DNA of 64,000 nucleotides, from the NCBI GenBank assembly GCA_021791495.1, contig JAJYWN010000023.1, positions 148,666 to 212,665 on the forward strand, written 5' to 3'. Position numbers and translations under genes: made by a program. Within the stretch, counting starts at the first letter, position 1. Every line of letters starts with the position of its first letter. Shown in pieces: positions 51,451 to 61,596 of the stretch. Source of the stretch: Bacillota bacterium. GTDB lineage: Bacteria > Bacillota > Sulfobacillia > JAJYWN01. The notes under the pieces are model-generated. The model had not been told where the DNA came from and did not search any database. It saw only the letters and a program-made list of their open reading frames with translations.

Positions 51451-52445
51451 GCACCACTCTTCCCAAAATCCTTGTCACCAGGAAGATCCCCGCCGCGGGG
51501 CTGGCCTGCCTGGACGGCAAGGCCAATTACCGCATCCTCCGCACGCAGGGCGTACCGAGCTACGACGAGGTCAAGGCCGCCGTCCGCGGTGCGGACGCCA
51601 TTCTCCCACTCCTCACCGAGCGCATCGACGGCGATATCCTTGATAACGCCCCTACCGTCAAGGTGGTGGCAAATATGGCGGTCGGTTTCGACAATGTGGA
51701 CGTGGCCGCCGCCACCGCCCGCGGGGTGATGGTCACCAACACTCCCGGAGTGCTGACGGAGACCACGGCCGATTTTGCCTGGGCCCTGCTGATGGCGGCC
51801 GCCCGGCGCGTGGTGGAAGGCGACCGGTTCACACGGGACGGGCGCTGGAAGACCTGGGAGCCGGAAGGGCTGCTGGGGCAGGACCTCTACGGGGCCACGC
51901 TGGGTATCATCGGCTTCGGTCGCATCGGCTCAGCCGTAGCCCGCCGTGCCGTGGGCTTCGACATGGACGTCATCTACTACAACCCCTCGCCCTTGAAGGG
52001 CGAGGCCCGGCAGGTGGCCGAGGACGTGGGGGCAAGGTCGGCCGATTTCGAGGAACTTATGCGGGAGTCCGACTTCATTTCCGTCCATGTGCCGCTCACT
52101 GCGGATACCCGCCATCTCATCGGCGAGGGGGCTTTGGCGCTGGTCAAACCCACCGCCGTCCTGGTCAACACATCCCGCGGGCCCGTGGTGGACCCGGCGG
52201 CGCTATACCAGGCCCTTTCGTCGGGCGGGCTCTGGGCCGCCGCCCTCGATGTCTTTGAGAAGGAGCCTGTGGTGCCCGACGACCCGCTCCTCTCCTTACC
52301 GAACCTGGTGGTGGCGCCGCACCTGGGCAGCGCCAGTGTGACCACGCGGAACCGTATGGCCGTAATGGCCGCCGAAAACGCGCTGGCCGCTCTGGCGGGG
52401 CACCGGCCTCCCAACCTTGTGAACGGAGATGTCTGGAAGGGTTAG
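51447..52445 (+). CDS. D-2-hydroxyacid dehydrogenase (glyoxylate/hydroxypyruvate reductase type)
   Basis: 332-residue NAD(P)-dependent enzyme. Rossmann loop LGIIGFGRIGSAVARRA, the substrate Arg in TSRGPVVDPAALYQAL, the acid DVFEKEPVVPDDPLLSLPNL and the catalytic His in VVAPHLGSASVTTRNRMA. Best fit is glyoxylate or hydroxypyruvate reductase, which would pair with the lost aminotransferase in glycine/serine-glyoxylate metabolism. ATG 51447. Confidence 0.93.
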   Translation: MSTTLPKILVTRKIPAAGLACLDGKANYRILRTQGVPSYDEVKAAVRGADAILPLLTERIDGDILDNAPTVKVVANMAVGFDNVDVAAATARGVMVTNTPGVLTETTADFAWALLMAAARRVVEGDRFTRDGRWKTWEPEGLLGQDLYGATLGIIGFGRIGSAVARRAVGFDMDVIYYNPSPLKGEARQVAEDVGARSADFEELMRESDFISVHVPLTADTRHLIGEGALALVKPTAVLVNTSRGPVVDPAALYQALSSGGLWAAALDVFEKEPVVPDDPLLSLPNLVVAPHLGSASVTTRNRMAVMAAENALAALAGHRPPNLVNGDVWKG

Positions 52446-52528
52446 ACGGGAGGCTACATAACAGGCGAAAGGATGGCAAGGGACGATATTTCGACACGCG
52501 ACTCGGTCCATTCGACAGACGCACAACT

Positions 52529-52605
52529 CTATCCCCACCCGAAAGGCCTATTACACTGGTTATCAACAAACCTATCCACAATATCCACAGGGCAGGTTGT
52601 CCACA
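52529..52605 (+). promoter_or_regulatory. DnaA-box-like cluster
   Basis: Against the consensus TTATCCACA: TTATCAACA (52560-52568), CTATCCACA (52572-52580), ATATCCACA (52581-52589) and TTGTCCACA (52597-52605) each differ by one base, and CTATCCCCA (52529-52537) differs by two. All are on the same strand. No dnaA or dnaN is nearby, so this resembles a DnaA-titrating or regulatory cluster rather than oriC. Confidence 0.75.
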
Positions 52606-52729
52606 TACCTGGGGATTTCTCACACGGGGGAGCCCTTCCGCGCCACGCCGCGCGGCTCGACAACGTTCGCGAGCCATTGGTGCGGGTCCTCTGTAGCTGG
52701 TCGGACTTGGCACGCGTCGCTGACATAAG

Positions 52730-52758
52730 TTGACTTGACTTATGGGTTATGCTATATT
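52730..52758 (+). promoter_or_regulatory. Sigma-A promoter of the cold-shock gene
   Basis: TTGACT (52730-52735) and TATATT (52753-52758) are 17 bases apart, about 47 bases before the cold-shock start. Confidence 0.8.
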
Positions 52759-52804
52759 CGGTCCATGAACTCACGGAAAGTGAGTCCAGTTTAGGCTAGG
52801 AGGA

Positions 52805-53020
52805 ATGACGCAACACATGGTCGGTCGGGTTAAATGGTTCAGCGCGGAAAAGGGCTACGGGTTCATCGAACGTGAGGATGGCGGCGGCGACGTATTCGTC
52901 CACTTCTCAGCCATCCAGGAGCAGGGTTTCAAGACCCTTGCGGAAGGTCAGAAGGTCAATTTCGACATCGTGGAAGGCGCCCGCGGTCCGCAGGCTGCCA
53001 ACGTGACGAAGTCAGCCTAG
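52805..53020 (+). CDS. CspA-family cold-shock protein
   Basis: 71-residue (or 67 from ATG 52817) OB-fold RNA chaperone. [19 protein letters not shown] and [16 protein letters not shown] carry the RNP1 and RNP2 motifs. AGGAGG (52798-52803) is one base before ATG 52805 but 13 before ATG 52817; neither spacing is ideal. The leader has a small hairpin. Terminator follows at 53048. Confidence 0.96.
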   Translation: MTQHMVGRVKWFSAEKGYGFIEREDGGGDVFVHFSAIQEQGFKTLAEGQKVNFDIVEGARGPQAANVTKSA

Positions 53021-53047
53021 GACGACGCGGTATATAAGCGACAAAAG

Positions 53048-53073
53048 CCCCGGCGGGTGCGCCGGGGTTTTTT
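53048..53073 (+). terminator. Intrinsic terminator after the cold-shock gene
   Basis: CCCCGGC (53048-53054) pairs with GCCGGGG (53061-53067), followed by TTTTTT. Confidence 0.95.
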
Positions 53074-53122
53074 GTGTCCCCGGACGCCGCGCCTCCCAAG
53101 GCTTTCAGAGCTTTGGCAAAGG

Positions 53123-53157
53123 CAGGATTGCCTGAGCTGCCGGGGAATACTTATAGT
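53123..53157 (+). promoter_or_regulatory. Overlapping candidate sigma-H and sigma-A promoters of hpf
   Basis: AGGATTG and GGGGAAT, 11 bases apart, fit the sigma-H pattern (AGGAWWW-N11/12-RNNGAAT) fairly well. TTGCCT (53128-53133) and TATAGT (53152-53157), 18 bases apart, give an overlapping sigma-A candidate. Confidence 0.5.
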
Positions 53158-53220
53158 GAAACCGGGCCGGTGATCGCCGCGTAGTGACCACCGGATCCCA
53201 CGCCAAGGAGGTGCTCGGCG

Positions 53221-53763
53221 ATGAACATCACCATCAGGGGAAAGAACACGGAAGTCTCGGAATCCCTGCGGGAGTACGTGACCAAGAAGTTGTCGAAAGT
53301 CAGTCGGCTCCTCGATTCGGCCAACACCGCTCAAGTGAACCTCACCGTGGAAAAGGACCGGCACATCGTAGAGATCACGATCCCCATCAGTAATGGCCTG
53401 CTTATCCGGGGCGAAGAAGCCACCGGGGATATGTACGCCTCGGTGGACTTGGTCATGGAGAAGCTGGAGCGGCAGGTCGACAAGTACAAGACCCGCCTCT
53501 ACCGGAGCCGCAACGACGCCGGGAGCCGTGGTGCGGTGGCGCCCGTCCGGGCCGATACGGTCGAGAAGAACGGGGACGAACCCACCATTGTTAAGGTGAA
53601 GCGTTTCACCTTGAAGCCCATGGCCGCGGTCGAGGCGGCCATCCAGATGTCGCTCCTTGGCCACGATTTCTTCGTCTTCGAGGATGCCGAAACGGGGCGG
53701 GTAAACGTGGTTTACCGGCGCCGTGACGGAAATTATGGTTTGATCGACCCACAGCCCCAATAG
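53221..53763 (+). CDS. hpf: Long-form ribosome hibernation promoting factor
   Basis: 180 residues. The N-terminal domain (MNITIRGKNTEVSESLREYV, DRHIVEITIPISNGLLIRGE) is the HPF/RaiA ribosome-binding fold; the C-terminal domain (VKVKRFTLKPMAAVEAAIQM, GHDFFVFEDAETGRVNVVYR) is the dimerising part that makes 100S ribosomes. AAGGAGG upstream of the ATG. Stops translation in stationary phase; often adjacent to secA. Confidence 0.96.
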   Translation: MNITIRGKNTEVSESLREYVTKKLSKVSRLLDSANTAQVNLTVEKDRHIVEITIPISNGLLIRGEEATGDMYASVDLVMEKLERQVDKYKTRLYRSRNDAGSRGAVAPVRADTVEKNGDEPTIVKVKRFTLKPMAAVEAAIQMSLLGHDFFVFEDAETGRVNVVYRRRDGNYGLIDPQPQ

Positions 53764-53818
53764 ATCCAAGCTCTCTCTAGTTTCTCGACGGACCCGCCCG
53801 GTCGCCCCGGGGAGGAGT

Positions 53819-54958
53819 GTGCCCACCGTGGTCAGTGAAAAGGTCAGCGTTATCATCTTCGAAGGTGGGCAGACGCGGAGCGCGGTCGAGGAGTTCATGG
53901 TCAAGGTCCGGCAGGCCGTGGTCCTCGACAACATCGAGAAGATGAAGAAGGTTCCCGTCCTCGACGACATCCGCCTGTACACGAACTATCAAGACCTGGC
54001 CGAGAAGGCCGCGGCGCTGGGCATCGATGTCACCTGGCGTCCCAGGGTCAGGGACTTCCATTTCGGCAAGCGCCTTGCGGGCTTGGTGGACAAGTACCGT
54101 CTCCATAACGTCTTCTACATGGGCGGGGCCGCCTGCCCGCTGATCCGTCCGGAGGACCTGGCCTTCGTCGGCGAGACCCTGAAGCGCGAGAAGAATGTGG
54201 TCATCGTGAACAACGTCCAGTCTCCCGACATGGTAGCCTGGTCTCCAGGGGAGGCCATCAAGCACATTGAGCCACCCGAAGCCGATAACTCCCTGGGGTA
54301 CTTGCTGCGCAAACACGGCCTGCGACGCGTCCTGATTCCAAACTCGGCGTGGATCAACTTTGACCTGGACACCCCCACCGACCTGATGATCCTGGCCCGT
54401 CACCCCCGGGCCGGGCAGCGCACGGCTTCCGAACTGGCCAAAGCCGGTTTCGACTACACGCGGCTGGACGCCCTGAAAGGGCTCCTGGCCACCAAGAACT
54501 CGGAGATCGGCATGTACGGACGGGTCGGTCCGGTCATCATGAACTGGCTGAATATGCACTTCATGGTCCGGCTGCGCGTCTTCTCGGAGGAGCGGGGGAT
54601 GAAGGCCCTCGGCCGGCTGGACCGCGGAGAGGTCACCAGCCTCATCGGGCACTTCATCGACGCCGTGGGGTTCGAGAAGTTCTTCGACTACGTGGCTCAG
54701 GTCTGCGACGTGATGTTGTTCGATACCCGCGTCCTCTTCGCCCACTGGAAGAGGGAGGTCAGCGAGAACGACCGGTTCAATGCCGACATCTACCGCCTGT
54801 CCGAGATCCGGGATCCCCAGGTGCGCGACTTCACCCAGGCGGCCATGGAATGTCGGGTGCCGGTGCTCTTGGGAGGCCATTCTCTGGTGTCCGGCGGCCT
54901 GTGGGCCTTGGGCGAACAGATCGTGGCGGAACAGGGACGGCAGTCCAAGCCGCTTTAG
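53819..54958 (+). CDS. Conserved protein with possible nucleotidyltransferase-like N-terminal half
   Basis: 379 residues, no signal peptide. The N-terminal half has VSVIIFEGGQTRSAVEEFMV and later LDTPTDLMILARHPRAG, which faintly resemble GT-A/CofC-MobA nucleotidyltransferases (the DTPxD element). The C-terminal half (about 215-379) is helical, with GMYGRVGPVIMNWLNMHF and CRVPVLLGGHSLVSGGLWAL. I do not recognise a defined family. It lies between hpf and a second unknown gene. GTG 53819 follows GGGGAGG closely; GTG 53828 is an alternative. Confidence 0.75.
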   Translation: MPTVVSEKVSVIIFEGGQTRSAVEEFMVKVRQAVVLDNIEKMKKVPVLDDIRLYTNYQDLAEKAAALGIDVTWRPRVRDFHFGKRLAGLVDKYRLHNVFYMGGAACPLIRPEDLAFVGETLKREKNVVIVNNVQSPDMVAWSPGEAIKHIEPPEADNSLGYLLRKHGLRRVLIPNSAWINFDLDTPTDLMILARHPRAGQRTASELAKAGFDYTRLDALKGLLATKNSEIGMYGRVGPVIMNWLNMHFMVRLRVFSEERGMKALGRLDRGEVTSLIGHFIDAVGFEKFFDYVAQVCDVMLFDTRVLFAHWKREVSENDRFNADIYRLSEIRDPQVRDFTQAAMECRVPVLLGGHSLVSGGLWALGEQIVAEQGRQSKPL

Positions 54959-55113
54959 GTGTTTTGTCGCCCGCCGTCGTTTCCTCCCGTGAGGCTTGCT
55001 TAATTATGGCTTTGGAACGCTTCCTTTAGAAGGAAACTGGAAAACCAGGGCGAAACTTGGGATAACGCCAAGAAGGGGCCGCGGGGCAGCATCCGAGAAG
55101 GTGGGGTTTGGGG

Positions 55114-55824
55114 ATGGCCTTCGATAGGGCCGAATTCACCGATCGAGTCACGGAACACGACCTCGAAGAAGCCATCCGGGTCATCCGCGGCGTGATATCC
55201 ACCAGAGTCATCGTCGGCCCGGCCGGGCACGTGGATGAAGTGCATGTGCTGGCCGGTTCCAGCCGTAACCCGAAGCAGATCGTACGGGACGTAGAGTCCG
55301 TGTTCCAGACCAAGTTCGGCCTCTCGGTGGACCATAAGAAGATCAGCGTGGCTCAGACCACGCTGGATGATGATCCGGCGGTTCAGACCCCGGCGGCTCA
55401 GGGTCAGGGCGCCGCGGCCGGGAGCCGAGCGCGGCTGATGAGGGTTGTTTTCGCCTCGGCGGGAGCCCGGGCGGAGGCCACCGTGGAGCTGGAAGTGGGC
55501 GGTGAGGTCCACGCCGGACAGGCGTCGGGCCTTTCCAGCCAGTCCGGTCGGGTGCGCATGGTGGCGGCAGCTACCTTGGCCGCCTTGGAAGACCTTCTCC
55601 CCGAGAGTGTGGCCGTGGCCGTCGATGAGGTGGCCCTGGTGAGCATGGGGCGCCGCGTGGTGGCGGCAGTCACCCTTTCCGTGCTCCAGGATGGCCACGA
55701 AGCCATCTTGGTCGGGTCCAGTCTGGTGAGGGAAGACGACCGCGAAGCGTCGGCCCGCGCCACCCTGGACGCGCTGAACCGTCAATTACCTCTGCTGATT
55801 GCTGGAGGACGGAGGTCAGGTTGA
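55114..55824 (+). CDS. Conserved protein of unknown function
   Basis: 236 residues. The N-terminal 90 residues (EAIRVIRGVISTRVIVGPAG, HVDEVHVLAGSSRNPKQIVR, DVESVFQTKFGLSVDHKKIS) form an alpha/beta module I have seen in conserved Bacillota proteins, without a known role. After an Ala/Gln linker, the second half repeats beta strands with alternating Ala/Val (RVRMVAAATLAALEDLLPES). ATG 55114; TTG 55108 is an alternative. A row of three small hairpins precedes it (55018-55062). Confidence 0.7.
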   Translation: MAFDRAEFTDRVTEHDLEEAIRVIRGVISTRVIVGPAGHVDEVHVLAGSSRNPKQIVRDVESVFQTKFGLSVDHKKISVAQTTLDDDPAVQTPAAQGQGAAAGSRARLMRVVFASAGARAEATVELEVGGEVHAGQASGLSSQSGRVRMVAAATLAALEDLLPESVAVAVDEVALVSMGRRVVAAVTLSVLQDGHEAILVGSSLVREDDREASARATLDALNRQLPLLIAGGRRSG

Positions 55825-55935
55825 CAGTCTGTTCTTATGTCGGACCGGCGGCTCGTTGGAGCGGACCTCGAGCGGAGCGGTAACCTGTCCCTCTAGCGGC
55901 GGGACAGAGTTCCGGAACGTCGAGGAGGCGTAACA

Positions 55936-56016
55936 ATGAAGCGCCTTGTTAGCGTGCTTTTGGCCCTTTTGGCTCTGGTCCTGGCCGGCGGTGCCAACAT
56001 GCAGATCGGCTGGTAG
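55936..56016 (+). CDS. 26-residue hydrophobic micropeptide
   Basis: ATG 55936 follows GAGGAGG at seven bases and opens a 26-codon frame: MKRLVSVLLALLALVLAGGA then NMQIGW and TAG. It has two positive residues, then 16 hydrophobic residues, and looks like a single membrane helix or an uncleaved signal sequence. It stands alone between the unknown gene at 55114 and the HD-GYP gene. The strong ribosome site makes chance less likely, but no homologue is known to me. Confidence 0.6.
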   Translation: MKRLVSVLLALLALVLAGGANMQIGW

Positions 56017-56067
56017 TACCAATAATCGAGCCGCCGGTCCGAGTGTGTTCCGGGGGTACCATCTATA

Positions 56068-57564
56068 GTGGGTCGTAGACGGATCGCATACTGGGTCTAC
56101 TTCCTGACCGTGATCTTTCTCGGCGGTTGGGTCCTTTCGCTGGCTTTTCCACCGAAAGTTCATTATCCCTGGCCCGAGATAGTCGGGGCCATTATCCTGA
56201 CCTTGGTCACTGAAGCTTCGCCCGTCGCTTTCCCGCGCGGCGGCGGGTCACTGTCGGTGGGGTTCGCCGTCATCTTCGCTTCAATTATTCATTTCGGAAC
56301 CGGACCGGGCAGCCTGGTCGCCGCGCTGGGCACCATCAGGCCGCGCGAGTTTCGGCTGAAAGTCCCCTGGGAATTTGTCCTTTTCAACCGGGCCCAGTTG
56401 GTGCTGTCGGCTTCGGCCGCCGGATGGGTGTTCACCTCCTTAGGTGGGGTCCCGGGGAATGTGAAGGTTTTTCAGGTGCTCCCAGCCTTGCTCCTCAGCG
56501 GCCTGGCCTACTTCGTGGTGAACTTCCTGGCAGTGGGGACAGGGCTTACTCTGGCGCAGCGGATACCCTTCCGGACGATCTGGACCGCCAATCTGAAGTT
56601 CGTCGCGCCGCAGTATGTGGCTATCACGCCCCTGGGCATCCTCCTGGGCGTCATGTATAAGGACGTGGGGCCTTCCGGCGTGCTGCTCTTCTTTATCCCC
56701 CTGATGGCGGCGCGCTACTCCTTCCAGCGGTATTTCGAGATCAGACAGATCTACCTGTCCACCATCGAGGCCATGGTCCGGTCCATCGAGGCCCGCGACC
56801 CCTATACCAGCGGGCACTCGGCCGTGGTGAGAGATTATGCTGTGGCCGTGGCCAAGCAGATGAAGCTGGCCGAGTCGGATATTGAGAAACTGGAATACGT
56901 CGCTCTTCTGCACGATGTCGGCAAGCTGGCGGTGCCCGATGCGGTGCTGCTAAAGAAGTCCAAACTGTCGCCGGAGGAGTATGGCCTCATCAAGCAGCAT
57001 CCGGTGGTTGGCGCCAGCATCGTGGGAGAAGTGGCCCTGTTAGGTGACGCGGTGGCCGCCGTCCGTCACCACCACGAATGGTTTGACGGCCAGGGCTATC
57101 CGGATGGCCTGTCGGGAGACCAGATTCCACTGACGGCCCGGATCCTCGGCGTGTGTGACGCCTTTGACGCGATGACCTCGGAGCGTCCCTACAAGCGGGC
57201 CTACACTTTCCAGGAAGGCGTGGAGGAACTGCGGCGTTGCGCGGGGTCGCAGTTCGACCCGGCGGTGGTGAATGAGTTCCTGGAGGTCGTGAAGGAAGTG
57301 TCCCCGCGGCGGGCCGAGGCTTCGAAACGGGTGCAGGAGTCCCGGCTGGTGGCGGGTGACGCCCTGGCTGCTATCAGGCAGGCGGCGGCGGCGACCGCAG
57401 CCGCGGCGGCGACGACGACGGCGGCCTCAGCCGCAACCCCCGCGTCGTCGGCCGCAACCCCGGCGTCGTCGGCAGTCACTCCGCCGGCGGCCACTTCAGC
57501 GGTCGTCACTCCACCGACCGCCACTACGCCGCTGCCGTCCGGGCGGCCCGCCAAGACCTCCTGA
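56068..57564 (+). CDS. Membrane HD-GYP phosphodiesterase-like protein
   Basis: 498 residues. Seven or so N-terminal membrane helices (about residues 1-220), then the HD-GYP domain: RSIEARDPYTSGHSAVV (His), YVALLHDVGKLAVPDAVL (HD), HPVVGASIV, HHHEWFDGQGYPDGLSGDQI (with GYP) and VCDAFDAMTSERPYK. It should degrade cyclic di-GMP or a related signal. The last 80 residues are an Ala/Thr/Pro-rich tail. GTG 56068; stop overlaps the DUF5317 start. Confidence 0.9.
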   Translation: MGRRRIAYWVYFLTVIFLGGWVLSLAFPPKVHYPWPEIVGAIILTLVTEASPVAFPRGGGSLSVGFAVIFASIIHFGTGPGSLVAALGTIRPREFRLKVPWEFVLFNRAQLVLSASAAGWVFTSLGGVPGNVKVFQVLPALLLSGLAYFVVNFLAVGTGLTLAQRIPFRTIWTANLKFVAPQYVAITPLGILLGVMYKDVGPSGVLLFFIPLMAARYSFQRYFEIRQIYLSTIEAMVRSIEARDPYTSGHSAVVRDYAVAVAKQMKLAESDIEKLEYVALLHDVGKLAVPDAVLLKKSKLSPEEYGLIKQHPVVGASIVGEVALLGDAVAAVRHHHEWFDGQGYPDGLSGDQIPLTARILGVCDAFDAMTSERPYKRAYTFQEGVEELRRCAGSQFDPAVVNEFLEVVKEVSPRRAEASKRVQESRLVAGDALAAIRQAAAATAAAAATTTAASAATPASSAATPASSAVTPPAATSAVVTPPTATTPLPSGRPAKTS

Positions 57565-58139
57565 TGCTGGCCTTATCTGCTGTGGTGGCCGGTATCTTCC
57601 TGGGGCTGGCCTTGGGCGGAAACGCGCGAAATCTCGGGACGGTCAAGTTTTGCGGCGGGACCTACCTTGTCCTAGGGGTGCTGCTGCAGATCCTCGTTCG
57701 GCTGCTACCGGGCATCGCCACCCGCGCTTTGGGGCCCACCCTCCCGTACGCCTATCCCATCTCGCTGGGTTTTGTCCTCGCCTTCATCTGGAGCAACCGG
57801 CGCCTGGGACGCGCCGTTTGGCTGATTCTGGCCGGGTGCGGGTTGAACGTAGCCGTCATCCTGGCAAACAGCGGCCGTATGCCCGTGTCTTTGCCGGCGC
57901 TCCAACTCCTGGGCTACGACGGTCTCGTCCGCATACTTCAAGCGGGCGCCAGCGGCACCCACGTGATTCTGACGGCGGGGGCCACGCGTCTCCCGTACCT
58001 GGCCGACCTCTTTGCCCTGCGGCCGTTGCGTTTCGCCGGCGTGTTTTCTGTGGGCGATATTTTGCTGGTGCCTGGAGTTCTCTGGCTCACCGTGCAGGTC
58101 ATGGGAGGTTGTTCCAGACGGCGGGAAATGCTAGAATGA
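57564..58139 (+). CDS. DUF5317 membrane protein
   Basis: 191-residue membrane protein with about six hydrophobic segments. [20 protein letters not shown] resembles the conserved NGGxMPVS motif of DUF5317 proteins, common in Bacillota and usually near HD-GYP or secA genes. Start ATG 57564 overlaps the stop of the HD-GYP gene (TGATG). Function unknown. Confidence 0.8.
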   Translation: MLALSAVVAGIFLGLALGGNARNLGTVKFCGGTYLVLGVLLQILVRLLPGIATRALGPTLPYAYPISLGFVLAFIWSNRRLGRAVWLILAGCGLNVAVILANSGRMPVSLPALQLLGYDGLVRILQAGASGTHVILTAGATRLPYLADLFALRPLRFAGVFSVGDILLVPGVLWLTVQVMGGCSRRREMLE

Positions 58140-58158
58140 GTCATCGGGAGATGACATA

Positions 58159-60672
<2,514 letters not shown>

Positions 60673-61337
60673 CGGGCCGTCCGTCGGCTTGTTGACGTAC
60701 TTCTGACTGGCACGACAGGAGTGGTGCAACGACTCTACGGTCGGGCCCATTCCTCAGGGTTCTACGGTCGGCCCCATTTTTCCGAGGGGTTGTGCCGATT
60801 GGCACTAAATTGTCGATTCCAGACACTTTTCCGAAAGATGAAATGTGTCACGAATACCCACGTAACCCCTCTACGCCCAGATGGGGGATGTCGTAAGGGC
60901 CTTTTCCCGGGTTTCGGAAGCCAGCCACCGGGACCGGGGAAGACCTAGGAGTGTGGGCGCATCGGCGCCAAGGGAGGCGGCAATCCCGACACCGCGGTTT
61001 AACAGCGATGATATGTGTGTCTAAAGAAAAGGGCGGATTTGAGACCCTGGGCGGCGCCCCGCAGTCGCCCCCATGATCACAGCCGAGGCACCTCCCGAGA
61101 ACCAAACGTGTATCGGGGACACACGCAGCTTCTGACAAATGTGTCCCGAATCCACACTATAGTTCCTCCTGGCACAATCAGGTTGGCGGCTCTCGGTTGG
61201 CGACCTCCTTACCCCGCGCGCCCACCTGGCTCAGTCTAGACCGGCCGTGACGAGGCCACGTTAACAAGCTGGACGGATGGATCAGCAGCCTTCCGCTCCG
61301 ATCGGCCAGTGCCCTCTCAGAGAACTTTGGCGTAGAT
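60673..61337. other. Gene-free stretch with relic direct repeats
   Basis: 665 bases with no supported gene. Two copies of TCTACGGTCGGSCCCATT lie at about 60733 and 60759. AAATGTGTCACGAATACCCAC (about 60842) is echoed by AAATGTGTCCCGAATCCACAC (about 61137). Such spaced repeats look like remnants of insertion-sequence ends. Confidence 0.5.
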
Positions 61338-61462
61338 TGCGTATTCCGGACCAAGCCGTCCACCTGTTCCGAGCGAACCCGTCCAGTGATTCCGAACGAA
61401 TCCGTCCACTCATTCCGACGGAAAGTGTCCACTCGTTCCGAGTGAATCCGTCCACCCTCTGA
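61338..61462 (+). repeat. Left-end repeat array of the IS21 element
   Basis: Four to five copies of a 22-24-base unit with core TTCCGAnnGAA(t/c)CCGTCCAC, directly joined. These are the multiple transposase-binding sites usual at IS21 ends. Confidence 0.85.
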
Positions 61463-61596
61463 GGCGTAAGAAGCCTGCTCGACCCCGGCGGCGCCGCGCA
61501 TTTCGCACAGGAATCGTTGCCATTACCTCTCGAAGGCCTGGTCATCTTGGTGACGTGGGAGAGGTGGCGGCGAGGGTGCCAAACCGGAGGTTATCC

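Larger units (their letters stand above)
52446..52804. other. Gene-free stretch with a DnaA-box cluster and the cold-shock promoter
   Basis: 359 bases without an ORF of merit. It holds five DnaA-box-like 9-mers (52529-52605), the csp promoter (52730-52758) and a short 5' leader hairpin ACTCAC/GTGAGT (near 52770-52786). Confidence 0.7.

Noticed and set aside
52529..52605. Replication origin
   Set aside because: DnaA boxes are present but there is no dnaA, dnaN or rpmH, and no AT-rich unwinding element next to them; a titration or control cluster is more likely.
61338..61462. CRISPR-like array of 23-base repeats
   Set aside because: Repeats are degenerate and directly joined without unique spacers, no cas genes, and the mirrored array at 63905 shows they are IS21 ends.
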